This document shows positions 1 through 12,100 of a DNA stretch of 64,000 nt, piece by piece. Origin of the DNA: Zea mays (taxonomy: Eukaryota > Streptophyta > Magnoliopsida > Poales > Poaceae); the NCBI RefSeq assembly GCF_902167145.1, contig NC_050098.1:37504501-37568500 (forward strand). The letters are read 5' to 3'. The notes below the pieces were generated by a model. That model was given only the letters and a program-made list of their open reading frames with translations. It had not been told where the DNA came from and made no database searches. How positions within the stretch are numbered: position 1 is the stretch's first letter; every line of letters begins with the position of its first letter. A program made the position numbers and the translations under genes.

Positions 1-2917
1 CTCTGGTGCAGGCTCGGGTGCTGGATCTGGGGCTACCTCCTGAGCAGCTCCTTGCTCCGGCACGAGGATGTACTCTCCGTCAGCAAGATTACAGTCTATC
101 GAAATGCAATGAACATGTATGTCATGATTATGCAAGATTTAAGAACATTAAGCTAAAGAAACTAAGTTAAGAAGTAACTTAGGGTTTTCTTAGTCATGCG
201 GGGGCTTCCAGTGGGTTAGGCTCAAAACTCCTTAGGCTTGGGTTTTCAGTGAGGTTAACATAGTGGATTGATATCGTCTTGATACATTTTAGTGGACAGA
301 TTACAAAGGTTTTAGGATAACATTAATTCACATCTTTTATTTTTCTTTCCTTAATTTCCATTTAGGGTTTTTAGTGTAGGTTTGAACTACAACAGGGTTT
401 TAATAATTTCCAAAAATTCTGTAAAAATTACAGTGGGTTGTCACTGGCTATTCTAGCTTGTTTTAAGAATTTGAGGCTTAAAGTATAAAAGCCAGGCTTT
501 AAACAAAAATAACAACAGTTAGGCAAAATGGGCCACTTTACACTACACCTCTTAGTTAGGGGTAGGTTCTGTCCTAAAGGTTATTTTTGCTGGCATCCCA
601 TAGTAATAATAGGTCTCTGTGCTAAAAATCACAGAAAACTAAGTGGTGGTTATTTAGTTATGATTTTCTTAAGTTTAATGTCAAAAAGGCACTTTCTACT
701 ACATTATTATTTGAAAAATGTCAAACAGCAGATTTCATATTTTTCCTAAGTTCTCTCTAATAAAACAATAGTCATCCCAAGGGTGGGGGTGTTTTTACCT
801 TGGGGTTATTTTTGTAGAGTTTTTCTAAGTTTCACTTGTTTTATTAAAACAAAAGAGATCTTACTTATTTTACATTAAAACAGGGTATGATATATTTTTC
901 CAGTGAACTATATTGAATAAGTAACCTAACAAAAATAGATGTACTCTCTGGTTCATTAATTAAATTACATTTTCCATTTTTCCTTATCCTTAAGCATATT
1001 ATAGAATAAGGGGTAAAACTAACTTGAATGGAGTGGACAGAAAGGTTTAACATTTTTATTGGGTTTAGGAGGTATACATAAACTTCTCAAAAATTTTCTA
1101 ACCCCAGTCAAATAGTGCAACTAATTTTGGCCCTATTATTTAGCTTTTGGTCAAAACTATAATTAAATCAGAGCTTTAAGGTTCTCTATAGTACATAGGG
1201 GGTTTATATTTTTCTTAAGTAGGTTACATTATTTAGAGTCTGACAAAATTGGTTTGACCAAATTTGGATGATTTAAACAGAAGTTATGCATTTTCAAAGT
1301 TGCTGTCCAATTTAAAAACAGATTTAATTAAGGTTTTCTGGAAAAACAGTTTACACCGAGGTCCCTGGGTTTAAACTAAATCCACCTTCACAAATCTACC
1401 CCCACGCCACTATTCCCCTGTGTCTCTGACATTTCACAAAACCCCCTGACCTTCTCTCCCTCTCACCCGCAGTCCTTCCCCTTATGCAAACAGTAACCGC
1501 GGGAAAGAAAAGGGCGGCGCGGCTTACCGGCGGCGAGGGAGGTCCGGCAAAGGGTGGGGTCGGCTCGGGGAGACTCTGGCGGTCACGTCGAGGTACGGCT
1601 CGACGTCGGAGATGGCCGGAATCGCCCGGTCCACGCGTGCAGGCGGGCGTCCTCGTCGGCGGTGAGTATACCGGCCAAACCACGGCGAACTGGTTCAATC
1701 CGAGGGCACGGTGAGCTTCACGGGGTCACGCAGCGACTGTGTGCCCAAGGAATCGAAGGATGGTGGAGTGGTTTACCCGGTCCACGTACTCCGGCGGGGG
1801 CGAGAGCTCCGGCGAGCGTGGACTGGCTTCTCCGGCGAAGTAAACTCCGATTCCTTGCTCAGGGAGCCTCACGGAGGTGTGTACAGCCTTCTCCGAGGGC
1901 TGGACGGGGTTGGGAATGGCTCTACTGGCTGGTCTATGGTGACAGAGGGATTGGGCGGCCGCGGACTCGCTGCGCACGGGCAAACGGCGACGAGCTAACT
2001 CCGGTGAGGTGTGGAGGGTGCGCGGAAGGGTGTAGTCGAAGCCTGGGAGGGCTTTATAAGCTCGGGCGCGGGCCACGGCGCTGGTTTGGCTCGGGCGCGG
2101 CGCGGGGCATGCGGGGACGCGCGCGAGCGTGCTTTGGCGCGGGCAGAAGGCGTCGAACACGTGGAGGTGAGTTTCTTCCAGTGTTCAAACGTCTCCAGAG
2201 ATCGCAAACGTGCGAATCTCGCCATGAATCCGGCGCAGACCTCCTCCTGGCACCTAGGGCTATCTCACATGTGTGAGTTCCAAGGGATGATACGCCCTAG
2301 ATCGAGAGATAGACGGGCGCCAAATCTGGCTTGTCTCACTGCCCACCCAGCGACAAAACTGATGTCAAGTGCTGTCAAACGTCTGAGTCTCGGTCTCCAA
2401 TTTTTCCAGGGGGTGCCTTAAGTGGTATACCACATTTTTGGTATAGAACCCAAGTGGTTTTGGCGCCATCTTCAAAGTGAACACGGCTGGTCTTTGGATT
2501 AGGGCTAAAATGTGACTTAGAGGGAAATAGAGAGCTCTAGCTCTCTCTCCACTTGGAGATTTGAATTGGGGTTTCTCCAGGGGTCTTTTTGCAATATTTA
2601 TCTCCCCTAATTGATGGTTATAATGTTGCTTAGGGTTTGGGCAAAAGTTACACACACTTTGCACACTTGTTCACTCTCTTTCCCCTCTTACCTAGGGTTT
2701 TGGAAGATAGGGTTTAGGAGAGGGCCTAGGGGTCTTCTCCCCTTTTATCCAAGGTGGTGAGTGAGTAAGGATTAGGGTAATGCTTCTCATGCCATTGGCA
2801 ACTTTATTAGCATTTGATCTCCAAGTTCTTATGTGGTGCCCTAAGTCTTGACCCCTTGTGAACACAGCTTCTAGTGCCAAAGTGGGTTTTAGCCAGGGTA
2901 ACACCTGGGGTGTTACA
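1..2917 (-). repeat. E1 3' LTR, partial (window edge)
   Basis: Direct repeat of 10616-13532. The element-sense LTR start TGTAACA is seen as TGTTACA at 2911-2917. ORFs of up to 240 codons in its GC-rich part (about 1480-2280) recur in the other LTR only because the LTRs are copies. It also holds the TATA-like ctttata at 2052-2058. Confidence 0.95.
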
Positions 2918-2932
2918 GCCCTCCCCCCTTAA
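2918..2932 (-). other. E1 polypurine tract
   Basis: On the minus strand a purine run AAGGGGGGAGGGC directly abuts the LTR start TGTAACA. This is the expected primer site for plus-strand cDNA synthesis. Confidence 0.9.
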
Positions 2933-3164
2933 AGGAATCTCGTCCCGAGATTTAGGTAGAGTCCCTTGGAGGGTGCTTGAAGGTGTGCTGGTGTTGTTTT
3001 TCCTTTACACTTAAGTTTCTCTTATTAACTGCTCTTCGAATGTCATCCTCTTTGCAACTTCAGAAGGAAGCCCTTCTTAAGTTAAATCCACAACTTAGAC
3101 TATCCTTGTTATCTAAGTTTTTCTTATAATTGAATTCAAAGGGCAGGTGGGGGGGTTTTGGGGG

Positions 3165-6100
3165 TTACATACCGACTCCTTTGGGCAGAAAGTCGGGGAA
3201 GCGAGAGCGTAGAAAATCCTCAGTCTCCCATGTAGCTTCTTCCGCTGAATGGTGACTCCACTGAACCTTGTACATTCTGATCGACCTTGCCCGAGTTGAT
3301 CTCTCTTTTTGATCTAGCACCTTGTCGGGGTACTCTTGGTAGGACAAGTCTGGTTCTATCTCAATGTCTGGTTCCGGTAGTACTTCAGTGGGTAGACGAA
3401 CACAATTTCGCAGCTGAGATACATGGAACACATTGTGAACTGCTGACATGTGAGGTGGCAATTCCACTTGATAGGCTACGGGTCCACAAGCCTCCTTGAT
3501 CTCGTAGGGTCCAATATAGCGAGGACCTAACTTGCCCTTGATCCCGAATCTCTGAACACCCTTGGTGGGTGATACCTTAAGATAAACATGATCTCCCACC
3601 TCAAACTGCAGAGGTTTCCGCCTCTTGTCATGATAGCTCTTTTGCCTAGCCTGAGCAGCTTCCAAGTTCTTGGTAATAACTCTGACTTTTGCCTCTGCCT
3701 CGAGTACCAAGTCTGGCCCAAAAATTTCCCTTTCTCCTGCTTGAGACCAATTTAGTGGGGTCCTACACCTTCTCCCATATAATGCCTCAAAAGGTGCCAT
3801 CTTCAGACTGGATTGATAACTGTTATTGTAAGAAAACTCCGCCAAAGACAGACACTTGTCCCAATCCTTCACGTAATGTAGTGCACATGCTCGCAACATG
3901 TCTTCCAAAATCTGATTCACCCTTTCTGTTTGGCCATCTGTTTGAGGGTGATATGCTGAGCTTCGGATGACCTGGGTCCCAAGTGACTCTTGCAATTGTT
4001 CCCAAAATCGTGCCACAAATGGTGCTCCTCTGTCAGATATAATGGTCTTGGGAATACCATGCAACCTTACTATCTGATCAACATAAATTTCAGCGTACTT
4101 CTCTGCCCTGTGGGTGGTATGCACTGGCAAGAAATGAGCAGTCTTGGTCAACCTGTCCACGATAACCCAAATTGAATCATGGTGCCTGGAGGTATTGGGT
4201 AATCCCACTATGAAGTCCATGCAAATGTCCTCCCATTTCCAAGATGGTATGGGAAGGGGTTGCAAAGGGCCTGCTGCCTTCAAGTGACTAGCTTTAATTC
4301 TCTGGCAGGTGTCACATTCGGATATGTACTTGGCAATTTCCCTTTTCATTCTAGTCCACCAATAAAGAGATCTGAGATCATGGTACATCTTGTTGCTACC
4401 AGGGTGCATGGAGAATTTGGAAAGGTGAGCTTCATCCAGTATCTTCTTTCTGAGCTCAGGGTCCTTGGGAACAACCAATCGATCTCCAAACCATAGAATT
4501 CCCTTGCTGTCCTGTCGGAAACACTTGTATTTCTCTGCCTTTTGCTTGATCATATCCTTGATAACCTGAACACCCTTATCCTCAACCTGTGCCCTGACTA
4601 TCTGTTCTTGCAATGTGGGCTCCACCGAGATATAGCTTAGGTTACCCGAAGAAACAACTTCCAGGTTCAGCTTGCACAACTCATCACACAGGGTGGTCAC
4701 TCCCACATCCATGCTCATACAATTACACTGGGCCTTTCTGCTCAAGGCATCTGCCACAACATTGGCCTTCCCTGGGTGGTAATGCACCTCCAAATCATAG
4801 TCCTTGATCAACTCTAACCATCTCCTTTGCCTCATGTTCAGATCTGCCTGAGTGAAGATGTATTTGAGACTCTTGTGATCAGTGTAGATGTTACAGTGAG
4901 CTCCCATCAAGTAGTGTCTCCATATCTTAAGAGCATGAACCATAGCTGCCAATTCCAGATCATGAGTGGGGTAGTTCTGCTCATGGGGCCTGAGTGCCCG
5001 GGAAGCATAAGCAATCACTCTGTTCTCTTGCATCAAAACACATCCCAACCCGGTACCAGAAGCATCACAATAAACTTCAAATGGCTTGGTGTTATCAGGT
5101 TGGGCCAGCACTGGGGCTGTTGTCAAATGCTGCCTCAAGGTATGAAAGGCATCTTCACACTTTTGGCTCCACTCAAATTTGACTCCCTTCTTCAACAGTT
5201 CAGTCATTGGCTTGGCAATTCTAGAGAAATCCGGAATAAATCGTCGATAATACCCTGCCAATCCCAGAAAACTCCGAATTTGCTTCACTGTAGTCGGGGG
5301 TTTCCAGTCCATTACCTCTTGTACCTTCTCAGGATCAACCGATATCCCATCTTGAGAAATTGTGTGACCCAAGAATTTGATCTCCTTCAGCCAAAACTCA
5401 CACTTAGACAACTTAGCATAAAGATGATGATCGCGCAGCCGTTGAAGCACGATGTGCAGGTGCTCAGTATGTTCATCTTCATTCTTGGAATAGACCAGAA
5501 TGTCGTCAATGAAAACGACCACGAACTTGTCTAAGTCTGGCATAAACACTGAGTTCATCAGGTACATAAAATAAGCCGGGGCATTGGTCAGCCCAAAAGA
5601 CATCACCAGAAACTCATACAGTCCATATCTGGTAGAGAAAGCCGTCTTGGGAATATCGCTAGCACGGATCTTGATCTGATGGTATCCTGAGCGAAGGTCT
5701 ATCTTGGAGAATACCTTGGCTCCAACCAACTGATCAAACAGAACATCAATGCGGGGCAGTGGGTATTTGTTCTTTATAGTCACCGCATTAAGAGGACGGT
5801 AGTCAACACACATCCTCAAACTCTCATCCTTTTTCTTCACAAATAATGCTGGACATCCCCATGGTGAAGTGCTTGGACGAATAAATCCTTTGTCCAACAA
5901 CTCTTGCAATTGTTTCTTCAATTCTGCCAATTCCGCGGGAGGCATCCTATAGGGTCTCTTGGAGATAGGAGCGGTCCCGGGTTGCAATTCGATGGCGAAC
6001 TCAATATCTCGGTCAGGTGGCATCCCTGGCAATTCATCCGGAAAAACATCCGGATAGTCACAGACCACTGGGATCTTTTCCACTGGGGATTCTAACATAA

Positions 6101-7580
6101 CAAAGGCACAAGAACGGGTGCACCCCTGATCGGGTAGATATAAGGTGATCTCGCCATCCAAAGGGGAGCGGATTTCTATGGCTCTGGCTGCGACATCAAT
6201 CACTGCGTGGTGTCGTGACAACCAATCAGTCCCTAAGATGATATCCACACTATCCAATCCCATTATCATTAGGGTAGTTTTGAAAATGAGACTACCCAGC
6301 TTAATTGGTACGTGCCTACAGATCTGATAGGAGGCAACCCTGCCTCCTGGTGTTGAGATTGTAATACCCCCATTGGTGTGGTGGAAAGGCAATTGGCACT
6401 TGGCACTAAATTTGGTACTGATAAAACTGTGTGATGCACCGGAATCAAAAAGAACAATAGCAGGATAATTCAAAACGGTAAAGATACCAGTCAAGACGGG
6501 TGCTCCTTCTGGGATATCAACCATGGTGGTGAAGTTCAGCCTGCCCTGCCTCACTTGCACCTTCTGCCTCTTCCCTTGGTTCTGATTAACATTCTGCCCC
6601 TGCCTCTGCTGGTTCCTGGGGCAATTTTTGGCGTAATGCCCGGTGTTGCCACAAGTGAAGCACCTGTTGTCATTTGCCTGGCGGTACTGCTGCTGCTGAT
6701 TATTCCTCTGAGCTAGAAACTGGTTGCGGTTGGGTGCCTGCTGCTGCTGCCGAGGTCGGATTACCCATCGCCCTTGCTGCTGCTGGGGTCCCCTGCCCTG
6801 GGTGTCGGACACAATCCTGAAGCGCTGTGGCTGAGCTGAATGTCCTGCCACAGGGGTCTTCCTCTTCTTCTCTGCTTGTCTAGCTGTAATGCAGTCCTCT
6901 TGGGAGATGGCCATGTTGACCAACTCATTGTAGTTGTTGGCCCTGACGGTGTTGAGACGATCCCGGAGCTTAGTGCTGAGCCCCCTTCTGAATCTGTCCC
7001 TCTTCTTCTCATCTGTATCTGCATGATATCCCGCATACTGGCACAAATCATTAAAGGCCTGGGCATACCGCAACACTATCCTGTTGCCCTGAGTGAGTGC
7101 CAAAAACTCATTGAGCTTCCTGTCCATGATCCCGGCTGGTATATGGTGTCCTCTAAAAGCTGCCTTGAACTCCCTCCACTCCACCTCTCGGTCCTCTGGC
7201 TGCATAGCAAGAAAATGATCCCACCAAGTCCTTGCGGGTCCGCGAAGCTGCTGGGTGGCAAACCTGACTTTGGTGACCTCTGAGCAAACTCCATGGAGCA
7301 GTGGGAATTTGGATTCCACCACTCGCAGCCACACATCTGCGTCAAGTGGGTCCTCCGCCCTTGTGAACAATGGAGGCTGGGTGCTAAGGAATTCCTGGTA
7401 TGTAGCCGCCGCGGGGTGACGTTGGTGGTCTCCACCACCATAATGCTGAGGTGGTGGCTGACGTTGAGCCAGCTGTCTCAGGATCTCATTCTGCTGAGCC
7501 ATGAGCTCCTGCAGAGTGGGAGGTGGTGGCGGCGGTGGGGGAACACGCTCGTTCTGGCCACGACGCTGCCTCCCGGCCAT
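3165..7580 (-). CDS. gag-pol: E1 Gag-Pol polyprotein, uninterrupted
   Basis: One open frame of about 1,470 codons; the frame runs to 7625 but the start at 7580 (MAGRQRRGQ) gives the usual basic Gag N-terminus. In order (residues counted from 7625): retrotransposon Gag core about 85-250; Q-rich linker; CCHC knuckle [14 protein letters not shown] near 322; aspartic protease DSGAS near 395; RT about 570-740 with FIDD near 706; RNase H starting YCDASGTG near 850; integrase zinc region HPGS...CDTC near 1085-1115; the catalytic D, D and E in CMDF, SDRG and TERVN near 1138, 1195 and 1233; GPY motif near 1370; chromodomain-like C-terminus about 1430-1480. No stop or frameshift is seen, so the protein could be functional. 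It would copy and insert E1 and could serve defective relatives in trans (inference). Confidence 0.93.
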   Translation of the reverse strand: MAGRQRRGQNERVPPPPPPPPTLQELMAQQNEILRQLAQRQPPPQHYGGGDHQRHPAAATYQEFLSTQPPLFTRAEDPLDADVWLRVVESKFPLLHGVCSEVTKVRFATQQLRGPARTWWDHFLAMQPEDREVEWREFKAAFRGHHIPAGIMDRKLNEFLALTQGNRIVLRYAQAFNDLCQYAGYHADTDEKKRDRFRRGLSTKLRDRLNTVRANNYNELVNMAISQEDCITARQAEKKRKTPVAGHSAQPQRFRIVSDTQGRGPQQQQGRWVIRPRQQQQAPNRNQFLAQRNNQQQQYRQANDNRCFTCGNTGHYAKNCPRNQQRQGQNVNQNQGKRQKVQVRQGRLNFTTMVDIPEGAPVLTGIFTVLNYPAIVLFDSGASHSFISTKFSAKCQLPFHHTNGGITISTPGGRVASYQICRHVPIKLGSLIFKTTLMIMGLDSVDIILGTDWLSRHHAVIDVAARAIEIRSPLDGEITLYLPDQGCTRSCAFVMLESPVEKIPVVCDYPDVFPDELPGMPPDRDIEFAIELQPGTAPISKRPYRMPPAELAELKKQLQELLDKGFIRPSTSPWGCPALFVKKKDESLRMCVDYRPLNAVTIKNKYPLPRIDVLFDQLVGAKVFSKIDLRSGYHQIKIRASDIPKTAFSTRYGLYEFLVMSFGLTNAPAYFMYLMNSVFMPDLDKFVVVFIDDILVYSKNEDEHTEHLHIVLQRLRDHHLYAKLSKCEFWLKEIKFLGHTISQDGISVDPEKVQEVMDWKPPTTVKQIRSFLGLAGYYRRFIPDFSRIAKPMTELLKKGVKFEWSQKCEDAFHTLRQHLTTAPVLAQPDNTKPFEVYCDASGTGLGCVLMQENRVIAYASRALRPHEQNYPTHDLELAAMVHALKIWRHYLMGAHCNIYTDHKSLKYIFTQADLNMRQRRWLELIKDYDLEVHYHPGKANVVADALSRKAQCNCMSMDVGVTTLCDELCKLNLEVVSSGNLSYISVEPTLQEQIVRAQVEDKGVQVIKDMIKQKAEKYKCFRQDSKGILWFGDRLVVPKDPELRKKILDEAHLSKFSMHPGSNKMYHDLRSLYWWTRMKREIAKYISECDTCQRIKASHLKAAGPLQPLPIPSWKWEDICMDFIVGLPNTSRHHDSIWVIVDRLTKTAHFLPVHTTHRAEKYAEIYVDQIVRLHGIPKTIISDRGAPFVARFWEQLQESLGTQVIRSSAYHPQTDGQTERVNQILEDMLRACALHYVKDWDKCLSLAEFSYNNSYQSSLKMAPFEALYGRRCRTPLNWSQAGEREIFGPDLVLEAEAKVRVITKNLEAAQARQKSYHDKRRKPLQFEVGDHVYLKVSPTKGVQRFGIKGKLGPRYIGPYEIKEACGPVAYQVELPPHMSAVHNVFHVSQLRNCVRLPTEVLPEPDIEIEPDLSYQEYPDKVLDQKERSTRARSIRMYKVQWSHHSAEEATWETEDFLRSRFPDFLPKGVGM

Positions 7581-7887
7581 CTGAAAAACCACATACTTAC
7601 TTAACACCACAGTTCCAAATTTCAAGATTTTATCACGGGGAAAAAGTTAAAACAGCATGATAGACTCCGACTTCAACAAAAGGGATTTTAAGAGGCATAA
7701 ATTCCTCCTTCCAAAATTTAAACTGATAATAGCATCCATCAAACAAGCTCCCAAGAGAGTTTTAGCACGATTACATCAATTTGTTCCAAAATGACTCAAC
7801 TCTATCTAGCCTAGTACCCCAAGGGTGCAAAAGCTAAGCTAGCTGCGAGGAGTCCGACTATCCAACTTCTAAGCCTATCCTGAACAC

Positions 7888-8757
7888 CTAGTGAGCGAAC
7901 GAAGCAACACTCGACTCGGGGGAAGGTGGTCTTCCCGAGCCAGCAGTGTCCACACTGGAGGCAGGCTCATCTCCTCCCTCAATGTCGACGTCCTCGTTGG
8001 CCTCCTGGTCCTGGATCTCCTGGTGATGCATGTCCAGGTGCTCGTTAGCCTCAGCAAGCTGCTGCTGAGTGTTAATGAGCTGATCCTCTAGGACCTCGAT
8101 GGTGTTCTCCCTGGTGCCCACCAGCTCCTCCAACTCCTGAATATCAGTGGATAGCTGCTCCACCTGCAAGTCCTTCTCCACCATTTCTTGAGATAAATCA
8201 ACCACGAGCTCCTCTCTGTTATCCAACGTGATCTTTGTTGCCTCCAGCAGTGCCATCAGATGGGACATTGCCTCACCGCGCATCACCTGCAGACGGTACA
8301 AAGCATTCATGCACCGTACTGTCAAGTGTGCAGTCTGACCTGGGTAGATGGCCCAGATGTCCTTGGCATGCTCCACCCGATCCTTCCACATTGGGTCGTC
8401 CTCCTTCTCAGTGGGGAACAAGCCAATGGGGTGGGTAGCCAGCTCCAAGGGATGGAATCCGCAGAAGGTAGTCAATCCATGCAGAGCGATCGCCTCGATC
8501 GTGTCCTCTGCCCGGTACCCGAAAGACTCGGAGTCCAAGGAGCGCCATCCTGGCTGCAAGGGATGAGGCTCCAAGGTCATCCTCACCCTACAGCGAGGCA
8601 CTCGGTGCTTCTCGAACTGCTGCACCGCGTACTGAGGGGGTGTCGTGTATCCGGCCCCCTGAAGTACCTCCCACAAAATGCGGGGAAAGCCCTCTCGTGC
8701 AAGTCCGTCAGTGTGGGTCAGTGCATTTCCGTCATCGGAGGATCCGTGGGAAGTCAT
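7888..8757 (-). CDS. E1 accessory ORF upstream of gag, 289 aa, function unknown
   Basis: An uninterrupted ATG-started ORF between the PBS and gag, in the same direction as gag-pol. The N-terminal half looks globular, with a patch EDTIEAIALHGLTTFCGF near residues 85-105. The C-terminal half (about 170-250) is rich in E, Q and L with heptad spacing and should form a coiled coil; an acidic, Ser/Pro-rich tail follows. The 307 bases between its stop and the gag start hold no other ORF. E2 carries an ORF of the same position and architecture (14717-15730), which argues for an element gene and not a chance frame. I do not recognise a catalytic motif. A role in RNA or protein binding is only a guess. 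Confidence 0.75.
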   Translation of the reverse strand: MTSHGSSDDGNALTHTDGLAREGFPRILWEVLQGAGYTTPPQYAVQQFEKHRVPRCRVRMTLEPHPLQPGWRSLDSESFGYRAEDTIEAIALHGLTTFCGFHPLELATHPIGLFPTEKEDDPMWKDRVEHAKDIWAIYPGQTAHLTVRCMNALYRLQVMRGEAMSHLMALLEATKITLDNREELVVDLSQEMVEKDLQVEQLSTDIQELEELVGTRENTIEVLEDQLINTQQQLAEANEHLDMHHQEIQDQEANEDVDIEGGDEPASSVDTAGSGRPPSPESSVASFAH

Positions 8758-9162
8758 CTGTGTACGGTTAAGCGTAAGTAAAAGAAAAAGAATTATAAAA
8801 GAACAAGGAAAAATAAAACTCAGCCCTTCTCTAGTTAATGAAAAGGCACTGGAGACCTAGTTGGTTGTTATCTTGTTTTTAAGTTCTTTACTCAGTTATC
8901 CATTTGCTTAATCATGAATGCATGCATGCTCGCCCTGAACGTCCTCACAACAAGATAAAGGGATAGGGAAGAACTCCCACCCTGTAAAAGTGGCCTGTAG
9001 GGCCTAGTTACTTAGCCACCTAGCTACCCTTCTATTAACCTAAGGCTTCACGTCCTAGGTCTATCCTGCTCGTCCTACTATCTATCCAACCTTGTTTCTA
9101 TCAAGTTTTATTTAGAAAATTGATGGTATTTACATTTTATTGATTCCTCTGTGGTGGTACAA
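8758..9162 (-). other. E1 leader between PBS and accessory ORF
   Basis: AT-rich untranslated leader of the element transcript. I see no conserved ORF or repeat in it. Confidence 0.6.
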
Positions 9163-9174
9163 GCTCCGATACCA
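9163..9174 (-). other. E1 primer binding site (initiator tRNA-Met type)
   Basis: Minus-strand TGGTATCGGAGC, the form complementary to the 3' end of initiator methionine tRNA used by most plant Ty3/gypsy elements. It lies two bases inside the 5' LTR end, and so fixes the LTR boundary at 9177. Confidence 0.85.
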
Positions 9175-9176
9175 GC

Positions 9177-12100
9177 TGTGGCGGAACTGCCCGAATTATT
9201 CCAACTTAAGTGCCCCAGTCCCGCCTTAGAGGCTAGACCACACTTAAATGGGAATAACCCGTCAATCCCTCGGATCTAGTCCGACACGGCCACTGACAGG
9301 ATCAAGTACCACAATCTCACTCGAAGGTGAGTCACAGAGCAAATACAATAAAGCATAAAACCATACATGTCATAATGTTAAATTATTACATCACCATCAT
9401 CATCATCGGAGTTTTTGCAAAAGTAACCATCATTGTTCGAAGTGCAGCGGAATAAAACTAACGGTAATTAAACAGAGAGATGGGGAAGCCTGTCCCATCA
9501 CTCCTCATGCTCCTCCTCAGCCGAGGCAGGGTCTCACTCAACAGTCCAACCCGGTGGCAAGGTGGACGGCCAAGTTATCCCAGCAACCATCTCCTCCAGA
9601 GAACCTGTAAAAATTATGCCACAAGCAAGGCTGAGTATACTAATACTCAGCTAGACTTACCCGGTGTGAGGAGTCTACTCCTCTACCTCTAGACATGCAG
9701 CTGTTTGGCTGTGGGGTTTGGTTGCCAAAAGCACTAGCTGAGTTTCTAAATCAAGATTTTAACTTAGTCAAAGTTAAGTGTGACTCTCTTAAGGCTAAAA
9801 ATGAACTATCTATTCATACAAAGTAGCAAACATTTTAGCAATCAATATCTTGTATCATCTCCGCATCATTCCACTTGTTACTCAATGTAGCAGCATGGAT
9901 CAAGTAGTCTCATTAGCTGCGAGAAGCAGACGATTCGAATCGAGTTTTTAAACCTTGCAAGGTAAACCTAAACACACGACATGCAGGGGCACTCCGTCCC
10001 CACACATATCAACCGTCCCCATCGATTCCCCGTCAGCAGAACAGGGCTCACCGCCTTGGCGTACAATGCCTCACTGACCCCGACTGGCCGTCGTGCAGTG
10101 ACCGCACTTGTACCCACCATAACCGGAATGGGAGACCTCGTCTCAGGTCGCGTGAGGGGCAAAGTCTACTGCCAGGTTCAATCAAGTACTAGGCTTACCG
10201 ATTTACCATATTTCTCGGTATGTGTTTAGTACGTTCAAACGCTTGACACACGGTACCACACCTTAATCCTTATTCCCATTTTTACCTTGTAAACAACCAA
10301 TCCCCATGGATTGTTGTCCACCAACTAGTATCATGACAATGTGAAAGTGGGTACAATCAATTTCCTGATCTCGCGCGAGTGCTAGAAAAATCACTCGTCT
10401 TCTACCGAGATCCTAATTAAATAAAGCAACTACTCGACCTGTCATACTAGTATTCATTTCAAAAGGATTCCTGAGATCATGCAACTAGGGCTTCAAACAA
10501 TTCCTACACCTAAGTGCACAATCAATCCTACAATCATTAAGTGAAGTAAAATAGCATAAATAACAGGTTATGCATAAAACCGGGGCTTGCCTTCCAAAGC
10601 AGTGGCAGGCAGGTCCTCTGGTGCAGGCTCGGGTGCTGGATCTGGGGCTACCTCCTAAGCAGCTCCTTGCTCCGGCACGAGGATGTACTCTCCGTCAGCA
10701 AGATTACAGTCTATCGAAATGCAATGAACATGTATGTCATGATTATGCAAGATTTAAGAACATTAAGCTAAAGAAACTAAGTTAAGAAGTAACTTAGGGT
10801 TTTCTTAGTCATGCGGGGGCTTCCAGTGGGTTAGGCTCAAAACTCCTTAGGCTTGGGTTTTCAGTGAGGTTAACATAGTGGATTGGTATCGTCTTGATAC
10901 ATTTTAGTGGACAGATTACAAAGGTTTTAGGATAACATTAATTCACATCTTTTATTTTTCTTTCCTTAATTTCCATTTAGGGTTTTTAGTGTAGGTTTGA
11001 ACTACAACAGGGTTTTAATAATTTCCAAAAATTCTGTAAAAATTACAGTGGGTTGTCACTGGCTATTCTAGCTTGTTTTAAGAATTTGAGGCTTAAAGTA
11101 TAAAAGCTAGGCTTTAAACAAAAATAACAACAGTTAGGCAAAATGGGCCACTTTACACTACACCTCTTAGTTAGAGGTAGGTTCTGTCCTAAAGGTTATT
11201 TTTGCTGGCATCCCATAGTAATAATAGGTCTCTGTGCTAAAAATCACAGAAAACTAAGGGGTGGTTATTTAGTTATGATTTTCTTAAGTTTAATGTCAAA
11301 AAGGCACTTTCTACTACATTATTATTTGAAAAATGTCAAACAGCAGATTTCATATTTTTCCTAAGTTCTCTCTAATAAAACAATAGTCATCCCAAGGGTG
11401 GGAGTGTTTTTACCTTGGGGTTATTTTTGTAGAGTTTTTCTAAGTTTCACTTGTTTTATTAAAACAAAAGAGATCTTACTTATTTTACATTAAAACAGGG
11501 TATGATATATTTTTCCAGTGAACTATATTGAATAAGTAACCTAAAAAAAATAGATGTACTCTCTGGTTCATTAATTAAATTACATTTTCCATTTTTCCTT
11601 ATCCTTAAGCATATTATAGAATAAGGGGTAAAACTAACTTGAATGGAGTGGACAGAAAGGTTTAACATTTTTATTGGGTTTAGGAGGTATACATAAACTT
11701 CTCAAAATTTTTCTAACCCCAGTCAAATAGTGCAACTAATTTTGGCCCTATTATTTAGCTTTTGGTCAAAACTATAATTAAATCAGAGCTTTAAGGTTCT
11801 CTATAGTACATAGGGGGTTTATATTTTTCTTAAGTAGGTTACATTATTTAGAGTCTGACAAAATTGGTTTGACCAAATTTGGATGATTTAAACAGAAGTT
11901 ATGCATTTTCAAAGTTGCTGTCCAATTTAAAAACAGATTTAATTAAGGTTTTCTGGAAAAACAGTTTACACCGAGGTCCCTGGGTTTAAACTAAATCCAC
12001 CATCACAAATCTACCCCCACGCCACTATTCCCCTGTGTCTCTGACATTTCACAAAACCCCCTGACCTTCTCTCCCTCTCACCCGCAGTCCTTCCCCTTAT

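Noticed and set aside
1396..2421. Several overlapping ORFs up to 240 codons, repeated at 12011-13036
   Set aside because: They lie in the GC-rich promoter island of the two E1 LTRs, overlap on both strands and are conserved only because the LTRs are copies.
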